Of a DNA stretch of 64,000 nt, positions 9,447-18,305 are shown one piece after another. The DNA is taken from assembly GCF_006715785.1 (NCBI RefSeq), contig NZ_VFNX01000005.1:1-64000 (forward strand), written 5' to 3'. This stretch comes from Streptomyces puniciscabiei. Its GTDB lineage: Bacteria; Actinomycetota; Actinomycetes; Streptomycetales; Streptomycetaceae. The notes beneath the pieces are model-generated. The model searched no databases, was not told where the DNA came from, and saw only the letters and a list, made by a program, of their open reading frames with translations. Within the stretch, counting starts at the first letter, position 1. Each line of letters starts with the position of its first letter. A program made the position numbers and the translations under genes.

Positions 9447-10523
9447 TCAGCTCCGGGGTTCCGCGCCGTCGCGCGCCCACGGCCGCGCCGTCGCCCATCC
9501 GGCCAGCAGTCCGGCGCCCACGGTCACCGGGGTGAAGCTCAGCGCGTTGCTCGCCGCGGCCAGCACGGCCAGTGCCGTCAGGGCCGTGCCGGCGGTCAGG
9601 GCGACCGGGGTGGAGCGGGGAGAGCGCCAGAGCGCGTGCAGCAGCCAGCAGAACGCGGCGCCGAAGAGGAGTACCCCGACGACGCCCTGCTCCGCCGCCA
9701 GCTGGAGCAGGGCCGAGTGCGGCTTGCCGTCGGCGGACACCGTCTGCGCGGCCGTGCCGTCCACCTCTGCGAACCGTCCCGGACCGACCCCGAGCCCCCG
9801 GTTCCGCCCCGCCAGACGCAGGGCGTCCTGCCACAACGCAACCCGGTGCGCGCTCAGCCGGCCTTCCAGCACCCGGGCGAGTTTGCCCGGCAGCGCATCG
9901 GCGGCGAGCGCCCAGGCCGTTCCGGCCGCCAGCGCCGCCGCCGTCGCCAGGCCCAGCAGACAGGCGCCCCGTCGGGACACCGAGCCCGCGGCGAGCGAAC
10001 ACAGCAGTACAGCCGCACTCGCCACGCACCCGGCCGCCGACCCCAGCACGGCCCCGGCCAGCACGAGCCCGAGGGCCGGCAGCCGCAGCACCAGCCTCAA
10101 CTCCGGTACGCGCGACGCCCAGGCGGCGCAGCACGCGGCACCCGTGGCCAGCGTCAGCAGGGCGGCCGTGCCACCGGCGTGGCCGAGCGGGGCGGCGTAC
10201 CGGGGACCTGCGGCGAGACCGGGCAGGGCCACGGCGAGCGTCAGGCCGGCCGCCGCACCGGCGCATGGCGCGGCCACCGGCAGCAGCGCCCCGGACATCC
10301 GGCCGACGGCATGGCCGGCGGCCACGGCGAGCACCGCGAGCAGCACGCCCTCGGGCCGCCCGTCGTGTGCCGCCGCGGTGATCAGCGACCAGCCGGCGCA
10401 GGCGCCCAGAAGGATCATGCCCGCCCCGTCGGAAACGTTTCGCCTGACGTCGGCCGCGCCCGCGGCCATCCCGTTCGCGGACCTCGTTCTCCCGGCCGCA
10501 GACCTCGTCCCCGTCGACCCCAC
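9447..10523 (-). CDS. Polytopic membrane protein, O-antigen ligase/polymerase-like
   Basis: 358 residues from the GTG at 10523, which has GAGGGG seven bases upstream and so is preferred over the internal ATG at 10469. About ten hydrophobic segments flank a large loop with RVALWQDALRL, GLGVGPGRFAEVDG and KPHSALLQLAAEQGVVG. This loop is the signature of Wzy_C/O-antigen ligase-like proteins, which join glycans at the outer face of the membrane. The glycan in this organism is unknown and no neighbouring polysaccharide genes are visible. It lies divergent from lnt. Confidence 0.8.
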   Translation of the reverse strand: MGSTGTRSAAGRTRSANGMAAGAADVRRNVSDGAGMILLGACAGWSLITAAAHDGRPEGVLLAVLAVAAGHAVGRMSGALLPVAAPCAGAAAGLTLAVALPGLAAGPRYAAPLGHAGGTAALLTLATGAACCAAWASRVPELRLVLRLPALGLVLAGAVLGSAAGCVASAAVLLCSLAAGSVSRRGACLLGLATAAALAAGTAWALAADALPGKLARVLEGRLSAHRVALWQDALRLAGRNRGLGVGPGRFAEVDGTAAQTVSADGKPHSALLQLAAEQGVVGVLLFGAAFCWLLHALWRSPRSTPVALTAGTALTALAVLAAASNALSFTPVTVGAGLLAGWATARPWARDGAEPRS

Positions 10524-10833
10524 CGCTGCCCCTCGTCCCCGGTCCCCGACCCCAGTTCCAAGTCATCCCCGGTCCCCGACCCTTGTTTCAGGCCTGCTCA
10601 CGGTAGCGGCTGATGACCGGTTTGGGCACGAGATGCGGCGGAAGGTCGCGGTGGGGCGGGCCGAACGACGTGGCGCCCAGTCGGTGCCGAGGCGCGTGCT
10701 CGTCCCGTGACGGGGCCGGCGCGCCGGCCGGCCGGGACGGGCGGCGACCAGGGACGACCCCGGTCCGCGGTGCCGGTCCCGGCCCGCGAACCGCGCTGTC
10801 GGCGGCCCAGGTGGCCGCCGTACACTCACCCGG
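10524..10833. other. Intergenic region between divergent membrane-protein gene and lnt
   Basis: 310 bp without a convincing gene. It contains a short imperfect direct repeat (CCGGTCCCCGACCC near 10538 and again near 10567). It should hold the promoters for both flanking genes, but I see no clear -10/-35 pair. Confidence 0.5.
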
Positions 10834-12444
10834 GTGACCGTCACCGCAACTTCCGTGGACCAGCCGGACCAGCTCCAGCCGTCCCCCGCGCCCAGCGCGT
10901 TCCGCGGCCGCCTGCTGCGCCTGGTCCCGGCCGTCGCCTCCGCGCTCTGCGGAGTGCTGCTCTACGTCAGCTTCCCGCCGCGCACCCTGTGGTGGCTGGC
11001 GCTGCCCGCCTTCGCCGGTTTCGGCTGGGTGCTGCGCGGGCGTGGCTGGAGGGCGGCCCTCGGCCTCGGCTACCTCTTCGGGCTCGGCTTCCTGCTGCCG
11101 CTGCTGGTGTGGACCGGCGTGGAGGTGGGGCCCGGTCCCTGGCTGGCCCTCGTCGCCATCGAGGCGGTCTTCGTCGCCCTGGTCGGCGTCGGTGTCGCCG
11201 CCGTCTCCCGGCTGCCGGCCTGGCCGGTGTGGGCGGCCGCCCTCTGGATCGCGGGCGAAGCGGTACGCGCGCGTGTGCCCTTCCGGGGCTTCCCCTGGGG
11301 CAAGATCGCGTTCGGGCAGGCGGACGGCGTCTTCCTGCCGCTCGCCGCGGTGGGCGGCACGCCCGTGCTCGGCTTCGCGGTCGTCCTGTGCGGATTCGGC
11401 CTGTACGAGGCCGGCCGGCTGCTCGCCGAGCGGCGCCGGACCGGGGACGTGCGCCGGGGCGCGGCGGCCGCCGCGCTGCTGAGCGTCGCCGTCCCGGTCG
11501 CGGGTGCGGTCGCCGCCCGGCCGCTGGTGAGTGACAGGGCCGAGGACGGCACCCGGACCGTCGCGCTCATCCAGGGCAACGTGCCGCGCTCCGGTCTGGA
11601 GTTCAGCGCCCAGCGACGGGCCGTGCTCGACTTCCACGTGCGCGAGACGCTCAGGCTCGCCGCCGACATCAAGGCGGGCAGGACCCCGAAGCCCGACTAT
11701 GTCCTGTGGCCGGAGAACTCCTCCGACATCGACCCCTTCAGCAATCCGGACGCGGCCGCCGTCATCGACGGCGCCGCCAAGGCCGTCGGCGTGCCCATCT
11801 CGGTCGGCGGAGTCGTCGAGAAGGACGGCAAACTGCTCAACGAGCAGATCCTGTGGGACCCGGTCGAGGGACCGACGCAGACCTACGACAAGCGGCAGAT
11901 CCAGCCGTTCGGCGAGTACCTCCCGCTGCGCGGGCTCGTCGGCGCGGTCAACAAGAACTGGACCGGTATGGTCCGCCAGGACTTCAGCCGCGGCAGCACT
12001 CCGGGCGTCTTCGACATCGACGGCGCCAAGGTGGGCCTCGCCACCTGCTACGAGGCCGCCTTCGACTGGGCCGTGCGGGACACGGTCACCCATGGCGCGG
12101 AGATGATCTCCGTGCCGAGCAACAACGCGACCTTCGACCGCAGCGAGATGACCTACCAGCAGCTGGCCATGTCCCGGATCCGCGCCGTCGAGCACAGCCG
12201 CACCGTCACCGTGCCGGTGACCAGCGGCGTCAGCGCGATCATCATGCCGGACGGGAAGATCACCCAGCGGACCGGCATGTTCGTGCCCGCCTACCTCGTC
12301 CAGAAGGTGCCGCTGCGCACGTCCAAGACCCCCGCGACCGAGCTCGGCATCCTCCCGGAGATCGCTCTGGTGCTGGTCGCCGCGGGCGGTGTCGGCTGGG
12401 CGATCGGGTCCGGGCTGCGCCGTCGGCGCGCCGGTGGCGCCTAG
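10834..12444 (+). CDS. lnt: Apolipoprotein N-acyltransferase
   Basis: 536 residues from the GTG at 10834. Six or so N-terminal membrane segments are followed by a nitrilase-like domain with the catalytic triad in place: Glu in WPENSSD (about 292), Lys in DKRQIQPFGEYLP (about 352) and Cys in TCYEAAF (about 404). A final membrane helix precedes the Arg-rich tail. Lnt transfers an acyl chain from phospholipid to the N-terminal Cys of lipoproteins at the outer face of the cytoplasmic membrane. Streptomyces often has more than one Lnt, so this may be one of two. A strong hairpin follows the stop. Confidence 0.93.
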   Translation: MTVTATSVDQPDQLQPSPAPSAFRGRLLRLVPAVASALCGVLLYVSFPPRTLWWLALPAFAGFGWVLRGRGWRAALGLGYLFGLGFLLPLLVWTGVEVGPGPWLALVAIEAVFVALVGVGVAAVSRLPAWPVWAAALWIAGEAVRARVPFRGFPWGKIAFGQADGVFLPLAAVGGTPVLGFAVVLCGFGLYEAGRLLAERRRTGDVRRGAAAAALLSVAVPVAGAVAARPLVSDRAEDGTRTVALIQGNVPRSGLEFSAQRRAVLDFHVRETLRLAADIKAGRTPKPDYVLWPENSSDIDPFSNPDAAAVIDGAAKAVGVPISVGGVVEKDGKLLNEQILWDPVEGPTQTYDKRQIQPFGEYLPLRGLVGAVNKNWTGMVRQDFSRGSTPGVFDIDGAKVGLATCYEAAFDWAVRDTVTHGAEMISVPSNNATFDRSEMTYQQLAMSRIRAVEHSRTVTVPVTSGVSAIIMPDGKITQRTGMFVPAYLVQKVPLRTSKTPATELGILPEIALVLVAAGGVGWAIGSGLRRRRAGGA

Positions 12445-12458
12445 CCGTACGACCGGGA

Positions 12459-12482
12459 TACGCACCCTTGAACCGGTGCGTA
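12459..12482 (+). terminator. Hairpin terminator after lnt
   Basis: A perfect 8-bp stem, TACGCACC with GGTGCGTA, and an 8-base loop lie 15 bp after the lnt stop. There is no U tract, as is common for high-GC actinobacterial terminators. Confidence 0.7.
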
Positions 12483-12534
12483 CGCCCGCTGAACAGCCAG
12501 GAGTTCATGGGTCCGGCCCGTTAGGGTCGGGCCC

Positions 12535-13014
12535 ATGGCTACTCCTGACTTCATCCGCACGCTCCGCTCCTCCGCCGGCCGGCAACTGCTCTGGCTCCCC
12601 GGAGTCACCGCGATCGTCTTCGACGACGAGGGCAGAGTGCTGCTGGGCCGGCGGGCCGACACCCGCAAGTGGTCGGTGATCGGCGGCATCCCGGAGCCGG
12701 GCGAGCAGCCCGCGGCCTGTGCCGTGCGGGAGGTCTTCGAGGAGACGGCGGTGCGCTGCGTGGCCGAGCGGGTCGTCCTCGTCCAGGCCCTGGAGCCGGT
12801 CACCTACCCCAACGGCGACCAGTGCCAGTACATGGACATCACCATCCGCTGCCGCGCCGTGGGCGGCGAGGCCCGGGTCAACGACGACGAGTCCCTGGAG
12901 GTGGGCTGGTTCACGGTGGACGCGCTGCCCGAGCTCCATCAGTTCGGCCTGCTCCGGATCAAGCAGGCCATGTCCGAGGCACCCACATGGTTTGACCCTG
13001 CGACTGCCGACTGA
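12535..13014 (+). CDS. NUDIX hydrolase
   Basis: 159 residues. The Nudix box is clear: GGIPEPGE, then REVFEETAV, giving the GX5EX7REUXEEXGU pattern (residues about 45-70) with Ala in place of the usual final Gly. A conserved GVTAIVF strand precedes it. NUDIX enzymes hydrolyse a nucleoside diphosphate linked to another group; substrate cannot be read from sequence. It sits between lnt and the regulator gene with no evident operon partner. Confidence 0.92.
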   Translation: MATPDFIRTLRSSAGRQLLWLPGVTAIVFDDEGRVLLGRRADTRKWSVIGGIPEPGEQPAACAVREVFEETAVRCVAERVVLVQALEPVTYPNGDQCQYMDITIRCRAVGGEARVNDDESLEVGWFTVDALPELHQFGLLRIKQAMSEAPTWFDPATAD

Positions 13015-13189
13015 AGTATGGGCGGCGACCACAGGTAGTGATGGAGGGCGGATCGTCAATGGGTCCAACGTCCGTGGTCTGCGCGCCTCCGCCGTCACGT
13101 CCGCAGATGTGTGAAGCGCCCGGTATCGCCCGGCCCAGGAGTTTTCCACAGCCTGACCAGCCGGGCGGCCGATGCGGAATCCTGTGACC

Positions 13190-15109
13190 ATGTCTCGCGA
13201 TCACCTTCAGCCGGCACCCGGCGGCAGCATCGAGGCCCCCTTCCTCGAGCTGCTGGCCCGCGACGCCTCCGTGGAGGCGTACGAGCAGCCGGTGCTGCTC
13301 GCCCGCGCCGAGGGCGGACCGGCCGACCGCATCGCCGCGCTGGAGCGGGCCAAGCTGCTCGCCCTGCGCGTCCGGGCCGAGCTGGAGGGGCGCCGGCGCC
13401 GCGAGGCGGAGCTGTCCGCGCTGTTCGAGACCGCCCACGACCTCGCGGGTCTGCGCGACCTCGACGCCGTCCTGCAGGCCATCGTGCAGCGCGCCCGGTC
13501 CCTGCTCGGCACGGACGTCGCCTACCTCACCCTCAACGACCCGGCGCGCGGCGACACCTACATGCGGGTCACCGAGGGCTCGGTCTCCGCCCGCTTCCAG
13601 CAGCTGCGCCTCGGCATGGGCGAGGGCCTCGGCGGACTGGTCGCCCAGACCACACGGCCGTACGTCACGGAGGACTACTTCAAGGACGCCCGCTTCCAGC
13701 ACACCCTCACCATCGACGCCGGCGTCCGTGACGAGGGCCTGGTCGCCATCCTCGGCGTCCCCCTCATGCTCGGCCCGCACGTCATCGGCGTCCTCTTCGC
13801 CGCCGACCGCAGGGCGCGCGTCTTCGAACGCGCGCAGATCGCCCTGCTCGGCTCCTTCGCCGCCCTCGCCGCGGCCGCGATCGACAGCGCCAATCTGCTC
13901 ACCGAGACCCGCGCCGCCCTGGCCGGCCTGGAGCGGGCCAACGAGATCATCCGGGACCGCAGCGCGGCCATCGAGCGCGCCTCCGACGTGCACGACCGGC
14001 TCGCCGAACTCGTCCTGCGCGGCGGCGGGGTGCACGACGTGGCCGCCGCCGTCTCCGAAGTCCTCGACGGCACCGTGGAGTTCGGCGAGGCCGACGCGGC
14101 GCCGGCCGCCGCGCTGGAGGCGTCCCGCGCCGAGGGCCACGCGGTACGGCACGGCGACGACTGGATCGCCGCGGTCGCCGCGGGCGGCGAACTCCTCGGC
14201 GCGCTGGTGCTGTGCGGACATCCCGGCCTCGACCCCGTCGACCAGCGCACCCTGGAGCGCGCCGCGATGGTCACCTCCCTCCTCCTGCTCGCCCGCCGTT
14301 CGGCGGCCGAGGCCGAACAGCGGGTGCGGGGCGAACTGCTGGACGACCTGCTGGACGCCCGCGACCGCGATCCGCGCCTGCTGCGCGAACGCGCCGCCCG
14401 GCTGCACGCCGATCTGGACGCCACCCATGTCGTCCTCGCCGCGCGCCTTGACGGCCCGGCCGCCGACGCCGACGAGGAGGCCGCGGCCCGCCGCCGGCTG
14501 TGGTCGGCCGCCTCCCACCTCGCCGCGACCGGGCACGGCCTGGCCGCCGCACGTGACGGCGGCACCGTCCTTCTGCTGCCGCTCGCCGCCGGCGACACCG
14601 CCACGGACCTGGCCCGTCGCACCGCCCGCCAGCTGGGTACGGCCGTCCACCAGCCCGTCACCGTCGGCGCCTCCGCCCCGGTCGGCGACCTCGCCACCCA
14701 CCCGGAGACCGTCGCCACCGCCTACGCCGAGGGTCGCCGCTGCCTGGAAGCGCTGCATCTGCTCGGCCGGGCCGGGGACGGGGCGGCGGCCGAGGACCTC
14801 GGCTTCCTCGGCCTGCTCCTCGCGGGCGAGCGGGACATCGCCGGCTTCGTCGACCGCACCATCGGCCCGGTCGTCTCCTACGACGAGCGACGCGGCACGG
14901 AACTGCTGCGCACCCTCGACGCGTACTTCGCCTGCGCGATGAGCCCGGCCCGGACCAAGGACGCGCTGCACGTCCACGTCAACACGGTCGCCCAGCGGCT
15001 GGAGCGGGTGGGCCGGCTGCTGGGCGACGACTGGCAGACCCCGGCCCGCGCCCTGGAGATCCAACTCGCCCTGCGTCTGCACCGGTTGGCGGCCCCGGAC
15101 AGACGCTGA
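13190..15109 (+). CDS. GAF-domain PucR/CdaR-type transcriptional regulator
   Basis: 639 residues from the ATG at 13190 (an in-frame ATG at 13172 is an alternative). Residues about 70-215 are a GAF domain beginning AELSALFETAHDLAGL; a central CdaR-like region follows; the last 60 residues are a PucR helix-turn-helix with LHVHVNTVAQRLERVGRLLG. Such proteins bind a small ligand through GAF and regulate catabolic or developmental genes. No obvious target gene is adjacent. A perfect 10-bp hairpin sits immediately after the stop. Confidence 0.88.
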   Translation: MSRDHLQPAPGGSIEAPFLELLARDASVEAYEQPVLLARAEGGPADRIAALERAKLLALRVRAELEGRRRREAELSALFETAHDLAGLRDLDAVLQAIVQRARSLLGTDVAYLTLNDPARGDTYMRVTEGSVSARFQQLRLGMGEGLGGLVAQTTRPYVTEDYFKDARFQHTLTIDAGVRDEGLVAILGVPLMLGPHVIGVLFAADRRARVFERAQIALLGSFAALAAAAIDSANLLTETRAALAGLERANEIIRDRSAAIERASDVHDRLAELVLRGGGVHDVAAAVSEVLDGTVEFGEADAAPAAALEASRAEGHAVRHGDDWIAAVAAGGELLGALVLCGHPGLDPVDQRTLERAAMVTSLLLLARRSAAEAEQRVRGELLDDLLDARDRDPRLLRERAARLHADLDATHVVLAARLDGPAADADEEAAARRRLWSAASHLAATGHGLAAARDGGTVLLLPLAAGDTATDLARRTARQLGTAVHQPVTVGASAPVGDLATHPETVATAYAEGRRCLEALHLLGRAGDGAAAEDLGFLGLLLAGERDIAGFVDRTIGPVVSYDERRGTELLRTLDAYFACAMSPARTKDALHVHVNTVAQRLERVGRLLGDDWQTPARALEIQLALRLHRLAAPDRR

Positions 15110-15134
15110 CCCCGTACGGACGTGCCGTACGGGG
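15110..15134 (+). terminator. Hairpin terminator after PucR-type regulator
   Basis: CCCCGTACGG and CCGTACGGGG form a perfect 10-bp stem with a 5-base loop starting directly after the stop codon. It lies between convergent genes and could work in both directions. Confidence 0.75.
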
Positions 15135-15195
15135 GCCGCGCGTGCGGAGTCCGGCAGCGCGCCGGTCGGACCGTTCCGGCGAGGTGTCCGGTGGA

Positions 15196-15870
15196 TCAGC
15201 CTCGGACGACGAACGTCCTGTTCCTGCCGGAGCGGCTGGAACAGGACCGCTTCTCCTCGGTGGTCATCTTCCTGGACTTGACGACCACCGCGTTGCTCCG
15301 GCCGTCCGTCCCGTTCGGAGCAGGCCCGGTGATGACGTCGGGGACGAACCAGAAGTAGTGCCCCCACTTCCGGTCGTCGTAATGGGTCTGCCAGGTGCCG
15401 GAGACGGTCTGCATCACCTGCGCACGGGAGATCCAGCCGACCTCACCCGGTTTCACCGTCATGTTGACGGAGCTGGTCTCCGAGTGCGTGCTCGACCAGG
15501 AGTGGCTGTAGGTCGCTGTCACGCTGAAGTCGATGATTCCCGCTATCTTGCCGCCGGCGGTCACGGACACGCCCGCCGAGTCCGTGGAACCGACCGTGTC
15601 GGACCAGGTCATCGACTGGGTGGCGGGCGAGGTGCTGCAGTTGTAGAGCGAGTCGGAGACGCGGTGGAAGTCTCCGAGATACGCCTGGCCCAGCTGCGGG
15701 TCGTTGAAGGTGCACTTGCCTTCGCCGGAGTCGCAGTCGGCCATGATCTGCGCCCGGGTGGGCTGGTCGTCGGCCGCGGCCGGAACGGCTGTCGCCGCGA
15801 CCGCGCCCAGGACAGCCACTGAGAGCGCCAGCGTGCGCCCGCCGTGGCGCGTCCTGCGGTTGTTCGCCAT
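15196..15870 (-). CDS. Secreted protein with aerolysin-like (ETX/MTX2-type) sequence pattern
   Basis: 224 residues. A Sec signal peptide is clear: MANNRRTRHGGR, a hydrophobic stretch, and AVPAAADD as cleavage region (residues about 28-35). The mature part has long Ser/Thr-alternating strands, including SVTATYSHSWSSTHSETSS followed by VNMTVKPGEVGWI. That alternation, ending at a Pro-Gly turn, resembles the pore-forming module of aerolysin/ETX-MTX2 proteins, though the family link is inference. Two Cys (DCDSGEGKC) may form a disulfide. The basic C-terminus RSGRNRTFVVRG is unusual. The gene appears monocistronic. Confidence 0.7.
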   Translation of the reverse strand: MANNRRTRHGGRTLALSVAVLGAVAATAVPAAADDQPTRAQIMADCDSGEGKCTFNDPQLGQAYLGDFHRVSDSLYNCSTSPATQSMTWSDTVGSTDSAGVSVTAGGKIAGIIDFSVTATYSHSWSSTHSETSSVNMTVKPGEVGWISRAQVMQTVSGTWQTHYDDRKWGHYFWFVPDVITGPAPNGTDGRSNAVVVKSRKMTTEEKRSCSSRSGRNRTFVVRG

Positions 15871-16085
15871 ACATGTGCCTTTCGCTGTGCATGAGGGGGG
15901 TCGGCGATCGCGGGAAGAGTGACCGAAAGTGCCGTGATCACCGCCTGTTGCGCTTGAGGACTCGCAACAACTGACCTATCTACACCACCAGTTGACGAAA
16001 TCCCAGCCGTGAGTGACCTTCTGCCCGTAAGTGATCGGCGAGACCCGCTGCGCCTCCGCGACGGCATGCCGTCGGCGACCTGTGC

Positions 16086-16091
16086 TATCGT
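16086..16091 (+). promoter_or_regulatory. Extended -10 promoter candidate for the cold-shock gene
   Basis: TGCTATCGT forms an extended -10 element (TATCGT with a TG one base upstream) about 130 bp ahead of the csp start, which would give a long untranslated leader typical of cold-shock genes. No good -35 is visible. The leader (about 16098-16216) is clearly AT-richer than its surroundings and can form a hairpin between GCGCC near 16128 and GGGCGC near 16155. Confidence 0.4.
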
Positions 16092-16216
16092 GTTGGCGTT
16101 GCAGTTTTGGTACCCATGAACCCATGTGCGCCTGACGGGAATGTTTCTCCTTCGGGCGCATTGTTGTTTGCCGGCATCTCCGGAATGGGGCCTCTGCCTA
16201 CAGAACGGAGAAGAAA

Positions 16217-16420
16217 ATGGCACAGGGAACCGTGAAGTGGTTCAACTCTGAAAAGGGTTTCGGTTTCATCGCGCAGGACGGCGGCGGCCCCGACGTCTTC
16301 GCCCACTACTCGAACATCGCGACCCAGGGCTTCCGTGAGCTCCAGGAGGGTCAGCGGGTCTCCTTCGACGTCACGCAGGGCCAGAAGGGCCCGCAGGCGG
16401 AGAACATCCTCCCCGCCTGA
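16217..16420 (+). CDS. Cold-shock protein, CspA/CspB type
   Basis: 67 residues, the usual length. RNA-binding motif RNP1 (KGFGFI) and RNP2 (VFAHY) are both present, after the invariant [17 protein letters not shown] opening. Csp proteins bind single-stranded RNA and melt structure, acting as RNA chaperones in the cytoplasm. The start has an ideal GGAG seven bases upstream. A long AT-rich leader and an adjacent RNA helicase gene on the same strand fit a cold-response pair. Confidence 0.97.
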   Translation: MAQGTVKWFNSEKGFGFIAQDGGGPDVFAHYSNIATQGFRELQEGQRVSFDVTQGQKGPQAENILPA

Positions 16421-16442
16421 TCGCCGGACGCGTATCCGCTCA

Positions 16443-16475
16443 CCGGGGTCCGCACCGTCAGGGTGCGGACCCCGG
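16443..16475 (+). terminator. Perfect 14-bp hairpin between csp and helicase
   Basis: CCGGGGTCCGCACC and its exact reverse complement flank a 5-base loop, followed by TTTGT. It lies 22 bp after the csp stop and 33 bp before the helicase start, so it may act as a terminator or as a processing point that sets different transcript levels for the two genes. Confidence 0.85.
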
Positions 16476-16507
16476 TTTGTGCTGTTTCCAGAAAGGCAGA
16501 CAACCGC

Positions 16508-18151
16508 ATGTCCCGCAGGCCCCAGAAAACGAACCGGCGCGCCTCGTCACCCCGACCGTCGGCGTCGTCGCCGAGGGAATTCCGGCTGCCGGAAAGCACG
16601 ACACCCGCCCTTCCCGCCGTCGAGGAATTCGCCGCTCTGGACATGCCCGCGGAGCTGCTGAAAGCCCTCACCACGCAGGGCGTGACCACTCCCTTCCCCA
16701 TCCAGGCCGCCACGCTGCCCAACTCGCTCGCAGGCCGTGACCTGCTGGGACGAGGGCGCACCGGCTCCGGCAAGACCCTCGCCTTCGGGCTGGCCCTCCT
16801 GGCCCGCACGGCCGGACTGCGAGCGGAGCCCAAGGCGCCCCTGGCTCTCGTGCTGGTGCCCACCCGGGAGCTCGCCCAGCAGGTGGCGGACGCGCTCACC
16901 CCCTACGCGACGGCGGTGAACCTCCGTCTGGCCACCGTGGTCGGCGGGCTGTCGATCACCAAGCAGGCCGGTGCGCTCCGGCGCGGTGCCGAGGTACTCG
17001 TGGCGACGCCCGGCAGGCTCAACGACCTGGTGGAGCGCGGAGACTGCGAGCTCACCGGCGTACGCATCACGGTGCTGGACGAAGCCGACCAGATGACCGA
17101 CATGGGCTTCCTGCCGCAGATCACCAAGCTGATCCAGCAAGTACGGCCCGACGGACAGCGCATGCTGTTCTCCGCCACCCTGGACCGCAACATCGACCGC
17201 TTGGTGCAGCGGTTCCTGACAGACCCCGTGGTGCACTCCGTGGACCCGTCCGCGGCAGCGGTGAGCACCATGGAGCACCATGTGTTCCACGTCCAGGACG
17301 AGACCGACAAGAAGGCCGTCACCACGCGGATCGCGGCCCGTGACGGGCGGGTCATCCTCTTCCTCGACACCAAGAGGTCCGCCGACCGGCTCGCCAAGCG
17401 GCTCCTGTCCGTCGGTGTCCGCGCGGCGGCACTGCACGGCGGCCGCTCCCAGCCGCAGCGCAACCGCACCCTGGAGCAGTTCAGGAACGGGCAGGTCACC
17501 GCCCTGGTGGCGACGAACGTCGCGGCCCGGGGCATACACATCGACGACCTCGACCTCGTCGTGAACGTCGATCCCCCCACCGATCACAAGGACTACCTCC
17601 ACCGGGGCGGCCGCACGGCCCGCGCCGGTGGCTCCGGCAGCGTGGTCACGCTGGTCCTGTCCGACCAGAAGCGGGACGTGAACCGGCTCATGTCGGACGC
17701 GGGCATCCGCCCCCGAACGGCCCGCATCACGTCGAGCGACCCGGAACTGGCCACCATCACCGGCGCCCGCGAACCTTCCGGTGTGGCCGTCACCATCGAG
17801 GTGCCCCAGCCGGCGACGCCGACGGCGTCCCGCCCGGACCGGAAGAACGGTACGGAGCCCGGAAGGCGATCCGGCCGCCGCCGCCGAAACGGCGGCGGAG
17901 CCAGGGCGGCGACAGGTACTGCGGCCAGGACGGACAGCGGGGGCTCCGACCGCCGGTCCGGGGCCGGGGCGACAGCGACCGGTGGCGCCCCCGCAGCCGG
18001 CGGGCGCGGTTCCGCCCGCCGAGCGGGATCCGGCGGGGCCGCGGGAGGCGCCACCGGAGCGGGCGGCCGCGGTTCCGACCGCCGGCCGGCGACCGGCGCT
18101 GCCTCCGGCAAAGCCGTCCGCGGATCCGGCCGCCGCAGCTCTGCCACCTAG
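16508..18151 (+). CDS. DEAD-box ATP-dependent RNA helicase
   Basis: 547 residues from the ATG at 16508. Helicase motifs occur in order: Q motif around TPFPIQAATLP, motif I GRTGSGKT (about 82), PTRELA, TPGR, DEAD (about 191), SAT, then HGGRSQPQRNR, TNVAARGIHIDDL and HRGGRTARAG. From about residue 430 the tail is low-complexity Gly/Arg/Ala/Ser with repeated GRGS-type units, likely an RNA-binding region. Such enzymes unwind RNA in the cytoplasm, and the position after csp suggests a role in cold-stress RNA remodelling. Confidence 0.93.
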   Translation: MSRRPQKTNRRASSPRPSASSPREFRLPESTTPALPAVEEFAALDMPAELLKALTTQGVTTPFPIQAATLPNSLAGRDLLGRGRTGSGKTLAFGLALLARTAGLRAEPKAPLALVLVPTRELAQQVADALTPYATAVNLRLATVVGGLSITKQAGALRRGAEVLVATPGRLNDLVERGDCELTGVRITVLDEADQMTDMGFLPQITKLIQQVRPDGQRMLFSATLDRNIDRLVQRFLTDPVVHSVDPSAAAVSTMEHHVFHVQDETDKKAVTTRIAARDGRVILFLDTKRSADRLAKRLLSVGVRAAALHGGRSQPQRNRTLEQFRNGQVTALVATNVAARGIHIDDLDLVVNVDPPTDHKDYLHRGGRTARAGGSGSVVTLVLSDQKRDVNRLMSDAGIRPRTARITSSDPELATITGAREPSGVAVTIEVPQPATPTASRPDRKNGTEPGRRSGRRRRNGGGARAATGTAARTDSGGSDRRSGAGATATGGAPAAGGRGSARRAGSGGAAGGATGAGGRGSDRRPATGAASGKAVRGSGRRSSAT

Positions 18152-18181
18152 GTCCTGTCGTCGAACTCCCGCCGTGGGGGT

Positions 18182-18204
18182 CCCCCCGGCCGAAGGCTGG
18201 GGGG
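18182..18204. repeat. Streptomyces-type intergenic palindrome
   Basis: CCCCCC, GGCCGAAGGCT and GGGGGG form a strong hairpin with a GAA loop. Elements of this sequence type, with a C-run, a GC-rich core and a G-run, recur between genes in many Streptomyces genomes. It lies between convergent genes and could serve as a bidirectional terminator. Confidence 0.7.
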
Positions 18205-18305
18205 TTCGGCGACGGGGCCTGGGCCGCACCGGACGAGGCCGGCCCTGGTGACGACGTCCCTGGCGAGGTCGTAGGGCGGGAACAAGCCGCCCTCGCGCCC
18301 ACCCT

